Source of the DNA: Scedosporium boydii
Taxonomy: Eukaryota; Ascomycota; Sordariomycetes; Microascales; Microascaceae
DNA: 64,000 nucleotides
Reading direction: 5' to 3'
Assembly (NCBI GenBank): GCA_002221725.1
Contig: NJFT01000086.1
Span: forward strand, 87,074 to 151,073
The position numbers and the translations under genes were made by a program. Positions 10,116 to 21,286 of this stretch are shown piece after piece. How positions within the stretch are numbered: the stretch's first letter is position 1; each line of letters opens with the position of its first letter. The notes below the pieces were generated by a model that did no database searches, was not told where the DNA came from, and saw only the letters and a list, made by a program, of their open reading frames with translations.

Positions 10116-11611
10116 TTATCTAGTATTCGCTTGGAACTCCGAAAGCCTTCTCAGCATAGCAACGTTAGACCCTGAAGGTTTCACATAAAGCCGGGCATAG
10201 TCGAAATGAGACCTGCGAAGAATCCTCGGATGTTGGTACTCGCCGTTTTCATCCGGCTCCTGTTCTCGAATACATTTCATCGCCGCCGAAACACACAGGT
10301 TCTTCAGATCCGAGCCCGTAAATGACCGCGTTGAATTGGCGATGATATCCACGGTTAGACCCTCTTCGAGCTTTTCGTCACCCAGCAGAATACCAAGAAT
10401 TCCTTTTCTATCTTGAAACTTGGGCAAATCTATAAAGATACGCACTGGCGCCCGACGTAGGACCGCAGGATCAAGATCCCATGGCATATTTGTCGCGAGG
10501 AGGACGAACGGGTTTTTACCTCCCCCCAACGTCCCGTCCCATTGTCTGAGGAACTCGCTCAATCATGAGCGAACATGCTTTTTGTCATCATCCCGCCGCT
10601 TTGCCAAGAGTCCATCGGCTTCGTCGACGAACATTATGCAGGGGTGAAGCCTCCTAGCCAAGCGAAAGGCAGCGCAGATCGCCTTCTCATCATCTCCCCA
10701 GCATTGTTGGAAGATATCACTGGACGATACGGTGAGCATGTTAACTCGGCATTTTCTTGCCACTGCTTGTGATAAAAGCGTCTTCCCGGTTCCGGGGGGG
10801 CCGAACACTACCGCACCTGTGACACGATTGTGCTGCAGGACTCCGTAGCTGAATTCGGGTCGGCGAGCCAGCGATAGATGGATGTTGGTCTCCAGGGCGG
10901 TGATTAGCGCTGGGTCAAGAGAAATATGTGAGTAATTGTCCGGAACTCCGCCTGCGCTCGGTTAGCAAAGCCGAATCTGGGTCCAAGACTTAGCAAATAA
11001 ATTGAAAGAGTGGTATTCATACTCAAGTCTGCAATATTATTTAGGAGAGCCTCTTCCTCTTCTGTGCACTCGTTGCTGATGCGGGAGATGAGCGATTCAT
11101 ACTCCCCCAAGTCGTGTCCGTTGGCGGCTTCTTGCGTAGAAATGTCTCCGTCGGATTCACTCTGGTTTGATGAGGTACCAGATTCCTCCGTCTGGGACCC
11201 CGTCTGTGCGGAGTGAGGCTCAAGTTGGAGGGCTCGGTACATCAGGCGAGGATGATGAGGATCGTGTTGAGGTTCACAAGAAGAACAGAAGTTGGTGTTA
11301 GCGCAGATTGCGCACTTGTACAGAACTCCTCTGATTTCTTGTTTCGAGGGCTGCTGAAGACAGTCCTTCCCGCCACAAATACTATTGGTGTGAATTGGAA
11401 TTCCGGAAGATATCGAACCAATCTCATCGGAAGCACAGCTTGAGAGCCAGCTCGGTGTTTTCGAGTCGGTGTCCGATGCTACGTCTAAACCGCTGGTTTG
11501 AGGGTTGGGCCCAGTCGGAGACTGTGTTGCGTTGGTGGAAACGACACCGGAGGCTGAGGTCCCTGCAGCATTTTCGTCGCCCACGTCCATATCAAAACGG
11601 CCTTCCGGCAT
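10116..11611 (-). pseudogene. ZZ-finger AAA+ ATPase interrupted by one in-frame TGA
   Basis: Exons 11611-11023 and 10951-10116 (intron 10952-11022, GTATGA...GCTAACCGAGCGCAG) would give about 474 codons. The first exon carries an acidic/Ser-rich region and a ZZ-type zinc finger (CGGKDC...YKCAICANTNFCSSCEP). The second exon carries a complete AAA core: Walker A GPPGTGKT, Walker B CIMFVDEADGL, sensor 1 LLATNMPWDLD, the arginine-finger region VLRRAPVRI and the sensor 2 part FTGSDLKNLC. One TGA at 10563-10565 (about codon 326) falls between KKHVRS and LSEFLRQWDG, in a place where the family always reads through. The sequence is collinear on both sides and no intron fits, so this is a nonsense change (CGA to TGA is the simplest origin) or an assembly error. 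It is related to MSP1/ATAD1-like or fungal ZZ-AAA proteins. More N-terminal exons may exist upstream (to about 11.9 kb). Confidence 0.75.
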
Positions 11612-12277
11612 TTAACATGCTCTGCTCAATGGGCGTGGGTGGTATGGTTGTCTTTGTACAGATTTTTTGGAAATGTCGAGGACTCCGGTCCCAAGCGCAA
11701 CAGACGATCTAACACTTCACTCTGACAACGAGCACAACGTACGATGATGCTCGCGGAGGAATCTGAAGAAGTAAGATAAGTTTCTTTCGCCTTAGCCTCG
11801 AGTGTGGAGAAGATACACACGCTGCTTCGGAGAGAAATAATGGATGCCTGATTGCCGCGGAAAAAGCTGAACCAACCCCCTCGCATTCACAGCCTGGCCA
11901 ATATTCTGATGGGTGTTCGAAGGCCACGTAGTCATGTGGCGCAAGTGACCTTCTATTTACGGATTTTATTGATTCCGCCGCTTGGCAAATCATCAATGGT
12001 AAGTATATAACTGACATACATCCGATCCGCCTTGAAAATCTTGATGCACAGGCCAGCCACGTCCATGGATTCCGTGGATTACCGATCTATTATGCTTGGA
12101 TACTTAATGAGGGCTGCGGAACGACCAATGATGATCAATTTTATCCCCTGCTCCTCTTCGCCCACTTGAACAAGAAGCGAGAGGAACATAATTCACTCTA
12201 ATTCCTTCGCCTTGCTCCACGCCTTGCTCCACTTGACGTTCTCCTTTGCCATCAGTTAGCCCGCTTGGTCCCACGTT
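11612..12277. other. Intergenic between AAA gene and unknown two-helix gene
   Basis: The minus strand between 11640 and 11890 has a frame with CARCQSEVLDRLL that could be a lost N-terminal exon of the AAA gene, but the joining splice sites are poor. The rest is the likely promoter of the gene starting at 12278. Confidence 0.4.
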
Positions 12278-14844
12278 ATGAAGATGTCAGAGAATGAAAA
12301 TGCGACCAGCAGAACCACTGCAACAGGTCCAGAACAACCCCCGTACCGAACCAGTGGCCCTGACCTTCTGCGGCGAACAACGACTCTCCAAACAACAGGG
12401 ATGCAGAGTTCCCGTTTCATAAGGAATCGCCTTCCCAGATGGAGGAAGAATCAGTCTAGAAACGCAGCAACGACCCCAGACGCGGATATTGCGGATTCTC
12501 GGGTTGGGATCGATCAGCGAATTCCTGCTACCGTGGAAGAAGTGCTTCAGGCCGTCTATCCTGCTGATAGAGAATTCGAAAGGACGGAGGACGATTTAGA
12601 GTACGATGGTCTCGCTGCGTACTTAGTCTCTCACGAAGATGAAAAGTTAAGTGTGGAGAGCGAAGTACGAAGGCTCGTGGAAATTGTCAAGAGTCCGAAC
12701 TCACCTCTCGTTCTCCAAGGCTGTGATCGCCTGGGAACAGCGGACACTGTCGGATACACCACACTTACGGTCTTGACAGAAAGGCTCATGGATGCCACGC
12801 GAATCTGCACCGTTGATAATGACGGCATAAGCCTTGTATATGCACCGATGGGCCAAACGGCGCAGAGTTTCCGAGGCCGGATGCACCGTATCGAAAGAAT
12901 GGCGGCCGGAGACGAAGAGTTCGAACTCCCTGAAGGCCTAGAATCGGTATGGAGAACGCCTGGCGACCTGGCTGAGGACGCGGCGTCCTTGCTTGATTTC
13001 ATCTCCGCATGCATGGCGAGATATATGACCCAGATCGCTAGTGGTGCGAGCTGGCGCAATCAACAACTCGGCGCACTAGCAAAGTTTACCGCGAAGATGA
13101 AGTTCCTTCTTAGAGACACCAGCAGTCATGCTAATGTCGCTTTGAATAATGCTAGTATAGCAATCTCTACGTTTGAGGCAATGTATGGAGACGACTTGAA
13201 ACATGAAGAGACCGAGGAGGACGAAGAGTCCAGCGCTGTTTTCAATCGATTTAGAACCACCTTGAAAGCGGATCCCTCCAGGGTAGAATATGTGAGGGGA
13301 GTTGAGCGTCGAGTCAACGAACAGCGAGCCAGAGGTGGGCTCATGCACACTCTAGAATACATCTTCACGTCCCTTCTCCCAGGGGATCGCCATCGTGGGT
13401 TCGGTGTCACGGAATATGAGGTCTGCGGAGTCGTCATGGAGACTGGTTTCCATGATTTTCAGGTGAGATCCTTGCTTGCTCGCGAGGGAACCCGATTAAC
13501 AGATCCGTCGTAGGCACTCCTCTTCCAGGACCGTGATTTTGAGTACACCAGCACCTCTGACAGAGACCAGATGAATTTTGCCCACCCAGCTTTCCGGATG
13601 CTCGATTCTTCAATATCGTACCTTAAGCAAAACAGCCGACCGCCGCAAAATACGCGTCCGGTTGTCAATGCCACCACAACTAACCTCGAATGGGAATATT
13701 CGGATAGGTGGACGAAAAAATCTACAAAAGGGCACAACACTTATGCCGACTCTGCCCCAAAGAGCACTCCTTTCGCGCTACAGTCTATGAAGGAGATCAT
13801 TACTGTCATGGTCCTCATTTCTTTAGCGACCCCCGTTGTGTCGGGCCGCTATAAGAACTTCCTCAACATGTTCTACCTCACGCTTGATACCAATGACGTT
13901 GTGCGACCGTTTCCAGAGCGCCCTTCCAAGCCTTTGTGCGGCTTTATACTACCGATTTCGAATCAGCGCGCAAACAACGCCTCCCAGATGACGTTCTCAA
14001 GCTGGCGGACGCTGTTAGAACCGGCCTCTTTTCGCGGACCAGTCTTCTGACCGTTGAAAACAACAAAGAGAGTATAGAAAGCCGCAGCCGGAAGCTAGAT
14101 GAGACGCACAATCTTATGGACCCTTGGGTGTACACAGAAGATTCCGTTGTAGTCCCTTGTGGGCTTTACGTCTGGCTTGTTATGTTCGGAGCCGGCATCC
14201 TAGTGGCGGGGGGACTGGCGATCGGGCTCACATTACAGGACCGGCTTGTTGGAGTCGATCCATTCAACATCACCGTATACGCATGGGCGCTGGCTGCTTT
14301 CATGGTAATTATATGCAAGGCGCTACTAGTGGAGATCTGGTCGTGGAGCGACTTTTTACACGGACGGGTCAAGTGCCGGTCTGTGTCAGAGCTCCGCGCA
14401 GTCACGGGTATAAATGACCAACTGATCATAGCCAAACTACTCCACGATGAAATGGATTCCGTACTCAGGACTAGGGGGCCCTTTAACGCCATATTCCTCC
14501 GAAGGTCAGAGGATGGTTCGGGTGGCTTCTCGATCGACGTGCCGATCCATAACAAGACACTTTTGCTGAGTGGCCTCCCGATGATCAAAGTCGAGACACC
14601 ACTCGGACATTCTTTGGTGTGCCTCGATGTTAGGCGCGGCACTGAATTGAGCGTCGTCGAGCATCGCGAGGTCCGAAAAGATACAGAGAGATTAACGTGC
14701 CAGAACTTCAAGAGGCTGGCTCAGGAGGCTCTTCTGGGCGGCGACTCGCCTCGACAGCCCAGAAAACTGCCGCTGAAGCGAGAGAAGATTGACTGGAGGA
14801 AGGTGGAAGGAATTTACAATGTGCTTGATGCTACCTTCGTGTAG
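12278..14844 (+). CDS. Unknown fungal protein with two C-terminal transmembrane helices
   Basis: Exons 12278-13462 and 13514-13782 are joined by a clean 51-nt intron (GTGAGA...CGTAG). The frame then changes before 13936. The best explanation is a second intron 13783-13916 with an atypical GTCTAT donor and a TTTCCAG acceptor, giving 793 residues. A one-base frameshift is the alternative. The N-terminal ~350 residues are hydrophilic with an acidic stretch (HEETEEDEESS). Two hydrophobic helices (LYVWLVMFGAGILVAGGLAI and ITVYAWALAAFMVIICKALL) are followed by a cytosolic-looking part with CRSVSELRAVTGINDQLIIA. I recognise this helix pair and the following SVSEL...TGI segment from uncharacterised ascomycete membrane proteins of unknown role. 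No catalytic motif is visible. Confidence 0.7.
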
Positions 14845-14965
14845 AGTCTAGATTGGGATGTTGGCCAAATAGGATGATATCTATTCCCGTTTCGACATGA
14901 GTGTAGATGTAAAGAAATCGATGCTATAGTACACAATTTTACACGCCAAAGGTCCTTGCCGATCC

Positions 14966-15694
14966 TCAGTGACAAGCTTTGCCATACTTCCTTAGTCGGA
15001 CATAGTTATATGGAAGGGGGGCGAGGTATCCCGCTCCCATTGAGATCGCCGCGGCAATCCAAAAGTCCAAGGACGTCACGTCAACAATCCCGCCAGTGAG
15101 GTGATAGTCCGTGATGTTCTGCACCATCTCCATCGTAAGCATGGAGATGAAGCTCATGCCCGCTGCGGTCTTCGCCGCGACGGGCCATGAGAGACGATCG
15201 CGAGAGTAGCGGAGGAGAGTAGTTTCGAGCATCATAGACGTTGACAGACCGCTCGCCACTACCAGGGCTCATTAGTTGCCATCAGCGCGAATTTTTGTGG
15301 TTCGTGATGAATACGTACTGGAAACGGCCATGATAGTCCCCATGCCAAGGCTAGGGTAAAAAGCCTGCAGAAACCACAGCGAGGCAAAGTCGCCCATCGT
15401 ACAGCCAATGAGGCATCGTAGTGTGTTGACGGAAGCGCGTTTCCAGGCTGATGTTGACAACCAGAACTCTCGGGACGTCATGGGAGCGGAGATGACTCTC
15501 GGCTCATCGCTGTTCTTCTTGGTCTCGGAGCAGCACTTCGACTCGCGCCGCGCCGAGGTCCATAGCAACTTAAATGATGGGATGAAAGTGGTCGGTAGAC
15601 GTCGAAGGGTGGCGTGACGCGTCGGCGCGTACCGGAGACTCAGAAGCCTGCTGGCGGGGATGCGAGCGGTGAAGAGGACCATCTTTTCGACCAT
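14966..15694 (-). CDS. DUF4396 membrane protein with mitochondrial-type presequence
   Basis: Exons 15694-15319 and 15258-14966 (intron 15259-15318, GTACGT...GGTAG) give 222 residues. The join restores MAVSMASGLSTSMMLET. The first ~40 residues are rich in R, S, L and T with no acidic residues, typical of a mitochondrial import sequence. The rest is a DUF4396 domain: a conserved NTLRCLIGCTMGDFASLWFL helix, the segment TAAGMSFISMLTMEMVQN and the C-terminal signature MGAGYLAPLPYNYVRLRKYG. Three or four helices are predicted, so it is probably an inner-membrane protein, perhaps metal related as suggested for bacterial members. Its function is not established. The frame is intact. Confidence 0.85.
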
Positions 15695-16529
15695 ACGGGA
15701 CCAACGGGTGGCAAAACTGGTTTTCGACCGGTCTATCCAAGGACCCGGTTGCGCAGGTTTTATATTCGGGGTGGTCCAGGGGCAGATGCGTCATAAGTCG
15801 TACCAAGCCGCAAAATCCGCTCAAAAATAGAACCCGAAGTGGGTCCCACTTCGCCGACTTGGGACAGAAAGAAAAAAGGAGCAGAACGTATATATTCACA
15901 TCTTCGAACTGCTTGGGTCTTTCCACAGCACTTTGGCAGAAGAATTCTAGGGCTACTGAACTCCTGCAGAATAGGAAAAGTTTCGGAATCCAATGTCCGA
16001 AGTACATCTACTTCAGAGGTTAAGCCCACCCCGGCGTTGTCGGTTGGAGTCATCGTCACAAAGGTCGAAGTTGCGCGAACTCTCCCTCGGATGATAAATA
16101 TTACGACTGAGCGGATGGAAGAAATTTGCAGATGGTGATATGGATTCCAACAGTTGTTCGATGTCAATCTCGGTGAACTCGAAGTATCAAGAGCCGGGCA
16201 GATGAGGTTTGCGAGCATCAATATTCAAGACTGCAGTTTCCTCCCCACTAACCATCGACGTCGTGTTCCGTCCATCTACGCAACATTGAGTGACGGCCCT
16301 GCCTGCGCACTTTATTCTTCTTCATATCAAAAGACCGTTTTAGGGGGTCGCAGGGCGGGTATCGACGAGATAACGAAGATGGGAGAGTTACCATAAAGCT
16401 TGGATGAGCCAACCTCGAACGCTGACTAATAACATTGAGGATCGCTGTGGAATCTGGACACGAGATGTCAGCAATAGAATTACTGTTTTTCGCGTTTCCA
16501 TCACCATCTTGGTGTACTGGCGCCTCGAG
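15695..16529. other. Intergenic, nothing recognised
   Basis: No family resemblance in any frame. It holds the upstream regions of the DUF4396 gene (minus) and of the APH-like gene (plus). The frame of the APH gene is open back to 16404, but the extra residues do not resemble the family. Confidence 0.5.
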
Positions 16530-17366
16530 ATGGAGCCAGGGGCCATCAACAATGGCTTTTTCAATAAGCTGTTTACCATATTGCTCTTCAAAATTCTCAC
16601 CAACAGACATATTCGACGGTGGCGCAAGGGCCCAGCGGCCGTCATCTTTGTGCCTTCCAGAGTTTGCATCAAGGCTACAAGCACGACGAGACTTGCCGAG
16701 TCCCATGCCATGCAATTCGTGGCGAGGAATACGTCGATTCCAGCACCGAAAGTGCATTCCGCGTTTAAGCACAAGGGTCGTACTTACATCCTCATGGAGA
16801 GGATTAGGGGTGACCGCCTCACAGAGGGATGGGGCCAGAGGTCTAGGGAGTCAAAGGCTCGAATACTGGCCCAATTGAAGCGCCTTGTGCAGGAACTTGG
16901 GAATATCACACCTCCAGACGGTGTTGGCGTTGCAGACATTACCGGAGGGCCGATATTCGACCAGCGACTTCCAGCCAAGTCCTCCTGGGGACCATTCGAA
17001 TCGATCGATGACTTTCATAGAGAGCTTCGAAATGGGATTGAACTTGCCAATCTCAATGACGCTATGAATGAGAGGTAACCCGGAATGGCAGAGCTTATTG
17101 AATTTCATAGTCAGCCCTGGCAGAAACCAGCATTTACCCATGGCGATTTGAGTAGTCTCAACATACTAGCTCGAGGAGACAAGGTTGTGGGCATCGTCGA
17201 CTGGGAAACGGCCGGATGGATGCCTCCATATTGGGAATATACATCAGCGTGGAACGTGAACCCTCAGAATCAGTACTGGCAAGACGAAGTGGACAAATTC
17301 ATCAGGCCTCTCCCACATGCACTCGCGATGGAAAATATTCGTCGACAGTACTTTGGAGATTTCTAA
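16530..17366 (+). pseudogene. APH/choline-kinase-like phosphotransferase with one in-frame TAA
   Basis: A single collinear frame runs from the ATG at 16530 to 17366 (279 codons) except for TAA at 17076-17078 (codon 183). Upstream of the stop lie the N-lobe (AESHAMQFVARNTSIPAPKV, then GRTYILMERI with the hinge) and the linker region. Downstream lie the catalytic loop FTHGDLSSLNIL (His, Asp and Asn of the APH family) and the metal-binding VDWETAGWMPPYWEY. Both halves match the fungal APH family closely, so the gene was functional until recently. CAA to TAA is the simplest cause. The downstream half alone could not bind ATP properly because the N-lobe is lost. Real substrates of this fungal family are unknown, and antibiotic resistance should not be inferred. 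Confidence 0.75.
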
Positions 17367-17530
17367 CACTCGTATGCTACATGTAAGCGCCCGATGTTAG
17401 AAAGACAGCAAGAAGGCGATCGGCATGCTTGAACTTATACCGATCACATCAAATCTAAGCAGCAGTCGTCGTAACGTCGCCGCCGAGTAACTGAGTCTCC
17501 GACCAGCCAACCCGAGTCCTATGGCATGTT

Positions 17531-18725
17531 TCAGAAGAATTCGACCAACATCCGCCCCTTATCCACCTCGCCAGCCGCCATGAGGGCAATCATCTCATTA
17601 ATATCCTCGAGGACAAACTTCCTCTCGTTAATCTTGGGCCTGATTCCCTTCTTTAGGCTAAAGTCGATACACCGCTGACTGCCCTTCTTCCCGGGCACCT
17701 TGGCACCCACGATTCTTTCGCGTCACAGAGTTAGCCACGCTATAAAAGAGTGCCTGGAGGCGAAACTTACTTTATACACCGACCGGCAACATCGCCACTG
17801 GTGAAGGGGATGGGGTCGCGAGGAAGCCCAACGACAACGACCTGTCCCTCGACCCTGACGATGCCAAAGGCAGAGGTGTATGCGGGAATGACACCGGTCG
17901 TCACGATGGCCGTGTCGACGAGATGTCCGCCATTAAGTTCGGCGACCTTCTTCGCAATCTCTTCTCTCGACAGATTCTTGATGTTGATGGATTCCTCGGC
18001 AATACCGTCTTGCTTCGCCGCTATCAACTGTTCATCGCGGACATCGAGAACAATGACCTTTGCGCCTAGCTCGGTCGCATACCGCGCAGCCAGCTGACCC
18101 AATCCACCAACGCCCAAAACAGCCACCGAATCTCCGGGCCGGACATTCGCCCTCTCGACAGCATCCCACACCGTAATACCCGCGCAGAAAAGCGGCGATA
18201 GGTCTGAGACGGGGTCATTACTTTCCTCCTCGGCTCTTCTAATGACGACGGTCGCCACAGGATCGATAAGCGTGTACTCGGAGAAGCACCCGGGAGTGGT
18301 CAGTCCCTTGACCTGCATAGTCCCGCAAAACTCCGGCCCCGAAGTCTTGCAATCGACGCAGTTCAAGCAGCTGTCGTGCCAGAGGGATGCGCCGACGATG
18401 TCGCCGACTTGGATGCCGTACGCTTCGGCATCGGGTCCGAGTTTGTCGACGACGGAAATGGCCTCATGGCCGACAACGAGAGGCATCATCAACGCACCAA
18501 AATCGCCATTTATTATACCGAGGTCTGAGTGGCATAGCGAAGCGGCTTTTACCTTGACGCGGATGAAGCGGCCTGTGGGTTCCGGAACAGGAATCTCTTC
18601 GACGACGAGGGGCTGGCCAGGCTGGGAGGAAGCGTCAGTCAATTTAAGTTGCCTTACAGATAGGGTACACGCTCCATACTCCATACCTCCTTGCAAATCG
18701 CAGCTTTCATCGTTTGGGGTGCCAT
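17531..18725 (-). CDS. Zinc-dependent alcohol dehydrogenase (MDR superfamily)
   Basis: Three exons: 18725-18687, 18621-17771 and 17714-17531, with introns 18622-18686 (GTATGG...CCCAG) and 17715-17770 (GTAAGT...GAAAG), give 357 residues. The short first exon encodes MAPQTMKAAICKE and joins PGQPLVVEEIPVPEP as in typical family members. The catalytic zinc site is seen in SLCHSD and VGHEA. The structural zinc cysteines lie in DSCLNCVDCKTSGPEFC. The Rossmann motif is GVGGLG, followed by an acidic residue in VIVLDVRDEQ, indicating NAD rather than NADP. It is a cytosolic oxidoreductase for a primary alcohol/aldehyde pair. It is distinct from the ADH at 39.3 kb. The frame is intact. Confidence 0.88.
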
Positions 18726-19557
18726 TACCAATGGATGCTTGTTACTATGGTCAACAGTATTCTCAATATTAAGATCCTTCCACTCCGAGTGGCATGTACA
18801 AACTTCCCCTGGATTTATATCGCCTCGCGACCTTTCCTCCTCCACCTCCTTCAATGTGCCGAGTGGTCGCTGCGCCCCGGATCTGTTTTACCCCTCTCGG
18901 CATTGGCGTTGCATCCGATACTTGGCCTCGTTTGTACTAGTCTCGGCGATGGTCAGAGACCGACTCCAAAATGGCGGGGTCAAAAAGAGAGATGCGCTGA
19001 CTCGCGCACGATTCAGGGGGATGATGCTCGAATTGGTTTGTTTGTATTCAGGTCGTACTACCATGGCACAGCTGAATCGAGCGAGGTAGGTGCATGAGCC
19101 GAGATAACATCGATCCCGTCAAATGCTTAGATCACTGGCTGGCTCGACGTCAAGCTTGCGTCAGGCCACGGGGGAAATGAATCGCTAGGCGTTTTCCCCT
19201 CCAATTTCCACATGCACTTTCAAGCAAGGCAGGGTTTGGTTCTAGATACAAATGAAGTTCTAATCTGGAGAGGACCGCATTTCATTCCGCCCTGCCGCAC
19301 CTACCATGAACACTTCCATCCCTAGAACTTTCACTCCTTACATCAATCTACTATCAGTATACGACCCAGGGTTCTATTTAAGGTTTCTTGTTCCCATCCA
19401 CCACAGCAACGGCTCCAACGTGAATACCTACTCCGACCTCTTTCCGATCGAATTCCTTTCCTCTTCTTCCTTCCCATCGAAACCTTCCTATACATAGGCC
19501 TCTGTCAAGTAGCACTGCTTCGCAGAACCCTTCCTTTTTCAATAAAAATTCGGTACC
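18726..19557. other. Intergenic, nothing recognised
   Basis: It holds the promoter of the alcohol dehydrogenase (minus strand) and a pyrimidine-rich stretch around 19300-19540 that looks like a leader of the decayed gene starting at 19558. No repeat was identified. Confidence 0.5.
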
Positions 19558-20140
19558 ATGACGGAGGGTTTTAACTTCGTCAAAGTCTTGCAGCTTGCAA
19601 GTTTGCTGGGCTCAACCGAGGGTCCAGCTTCTGTTGGATTTAAAAAATGAGCGACATGCCACTCTGGAGTGGATGTCCGAAATTGGAGCTAAATCTGTTG
19701 TTTCTTGATTCCAACACCTTCGCTTCGGATTTCGTTGCTCTGCCCAATATACTCGCTCTAAACCATCATTGATAAGCCGTCTATGGTTCAGTCATGGTTT
19801 CGCGGTTGGAACCTTGGGCGTAGGCATGGGCCTACATTTGTTATTGGCCCAGCGCTCGGTTTTGCGGTGGTTGCTTGGCAAGGTGAGCTCTGCCTCTTAA
19901 ACCGCACTCCCTCTCCCCCTCTCTCAAGGCTGATCCCGTGATCTCATTTCCAGGAGAATCTCAACACCTGGCGCTTCTCTACAATGCGGGCAGCATCTAC
20001 GTTCCTTGCATCAATAGTTCCATTTACCCAATTTGTTGTCTTTCCGATTAACGATGAGCTGCTCGCCGAGAATGAGCGTGTGCTAGCAATGCAGAAAGCT
20101 CGAGATGGAAATAATAGCAAAGGCTTTAGCTTGGAGACCA
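19558..20140 (+). pseudogene. Remnant of a DUF1772 (anthrone-oxygenase-like) gene
   Basis: Three pieces resemble the family in order. An ATG at 19558 starts MTEGFNFVKVLQLASLLGST. The segment around 19770-19880 reads QSWFRGWNLGRRHGPTFVIG and on to AVVAW. After a GTGAGC...TTCCAG intron, the segment from about 19955 reads NTWRFSTMRAASTFLASIVP and PINDELLAENERVLAMQKAR. In-frame stops separate the first two pieces, and the natural splice does not keep the frame between the last two. The C-terminal end is not family-like. DUF1772 proteins are small four-helix membrane proteins, some of which oxidise anthrones in polyketide pathways. No polyketide synthase is nearby. I read this as a dead copy. Confidence 0.5.
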
Positions 20141-20437
20141 CGAGGACTTGGGTGCTACATAGTACTATGCTGGAAGAAGGGTGGTGCTGTCAGGATGGGA
20201 CTGGCACACCTTGCAATTCTAGCAGGGGCGATTGCAGTGTTCAAACTTTAGTGGCTAGTAGCGAGTGCCATGCAACCTGGGCCATGACGACTAGTTTGGA
20301 TTTAGGGGATTTATTGTGCACAGTAGGTACAAGGCAAATTTATTAGGTTCCCACTGGCTAGTTTCCAAGTACAGGGTAATCATGACCACCTGCCCAGCAG
20401 TTCTCTCATTGCGCCTCCGGCATCGTCCCTTTCCACT
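20141..20437. other. Short intergenic gap
   Basis: Nothing recognised between the DUF1772 remnant and the membrane protein gene. Confidence 0.45.
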
Positions 20438-21286
20438 CTAGCCCTGTAGCACAGCAAAGACATGCAAGTTTTTATCAGCGTCCGTGTCCATGACCAGGTT
20501 GGATACCGATTTCTTGAGCCAGCAGTTCCCACCCCTTTCGTTAATCCATTTCAAATCCGAATGGAAGTGCACAGCGCCGCACGTCGTGTTGGGGACGTTC
20601 CCTCTCTCGTTAAATGACGCGCAAGCCCTGAGGCAGTCGGCGAACCGATAGGCCAGGATCGTGACGATGTTTAGTTCGCCCTCGCCGGGGGGTGAGTCCG
20701 CGCCGCACGTAGCCTCAAATGTGAACGTTTTGGAAGTAGGTGTTACTTTGTGCGTGGTGGAGTTGAGGTTGGGACAATCGACAGGGACGAGACCGATGGT
20801 TGCTGGCAGCGCAATGTTTCCTCCTGTCGCTGGCGTGGCCCCTGAGCTCGAGTCATCGTCGTCGTCGGCGGAATCGGTAGGAGAAGGAGCTATCGACGCG
20901 GCTATCACATCTGCGCGACCACGTCTAGCAAGAGCAGGAAAAAAAAAAAAAAAAAAAAAGAGTTAGCCCGGCATTCATTCAGCAACGGCGAGTAAGGAAG
21001 CAGAGATCACTACTTACTCGTATGCCTTGTCTACCGCAATCGACCCGCCGACCCCGCCTGCCACTGCGGCAATAACGATAACCAGAATTAACAACACGAG
21101 CAAGGTAAAAGTCGACGTCCTCAACCCGCAAAACTTTCGCCTTTCCGCTGGAGCTGCTGCCGCCAACAACTTCTCGTTCGGTGAAGGTTTATCGTACTTG
21201 TAGTAAGATGTTACTTCGGGCAGGTGGGAGGGTTGGGGCACGACCTCGAGTCCGCTCTCTACGGGCGGAAGGCCCGTAGTGGCCAT
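20438..21286 (-). CDS. Single-pass membrane protein with cysteine-containing ectodomain
   Basis: Exons 21286-21018 and 20924-20438 (intron 20925-21017, GTAAGT...TGCTAG; it contains a long homopolymer run around 20939-20959) give 251 residues. There is an N-terminal cytosolic part of about 55 residues rich in Pro and Tyr, then a transmembrane segment (FTLLVLLILVIVIAAVAGGV) flanked by KFCGLR on the inside. Next comes an acidic Ser/Asp linker and a C-terminal domain with several cysteines (VPVDCPNLNST, FADCLRACASFNE, TTCGAVHFHSDL, GNCWLKK). The last domain looks like the apple/PAN-related ectodomain found in many Pezizomycotina membrane proteins. It is likely at the plasma membrane with the C-terminus outside. 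Function is unknown. Confidence 0.78.

Noticed and set aside
15570..16221. Overlapping minus-strand frames upstream of the DUF4396 gene
   Set aside because: They extend in several frames without family similarity. The ATG at 15694 gives a good presequence and the expected protein length.
16530..17366. Aminoglycoside resistance gene
   Set aside because: The APH fold is present, but the fungal branch has unknown substrates, and the frame is broken by a stop codon.
20939..20959. Homopolymer A runs (also at 29926-29953) as retroposon poly-A tails
   Set aside because: One lies inside an intron and the other in a convergent 3' region. No target-site duplication or element body was seen beside either.
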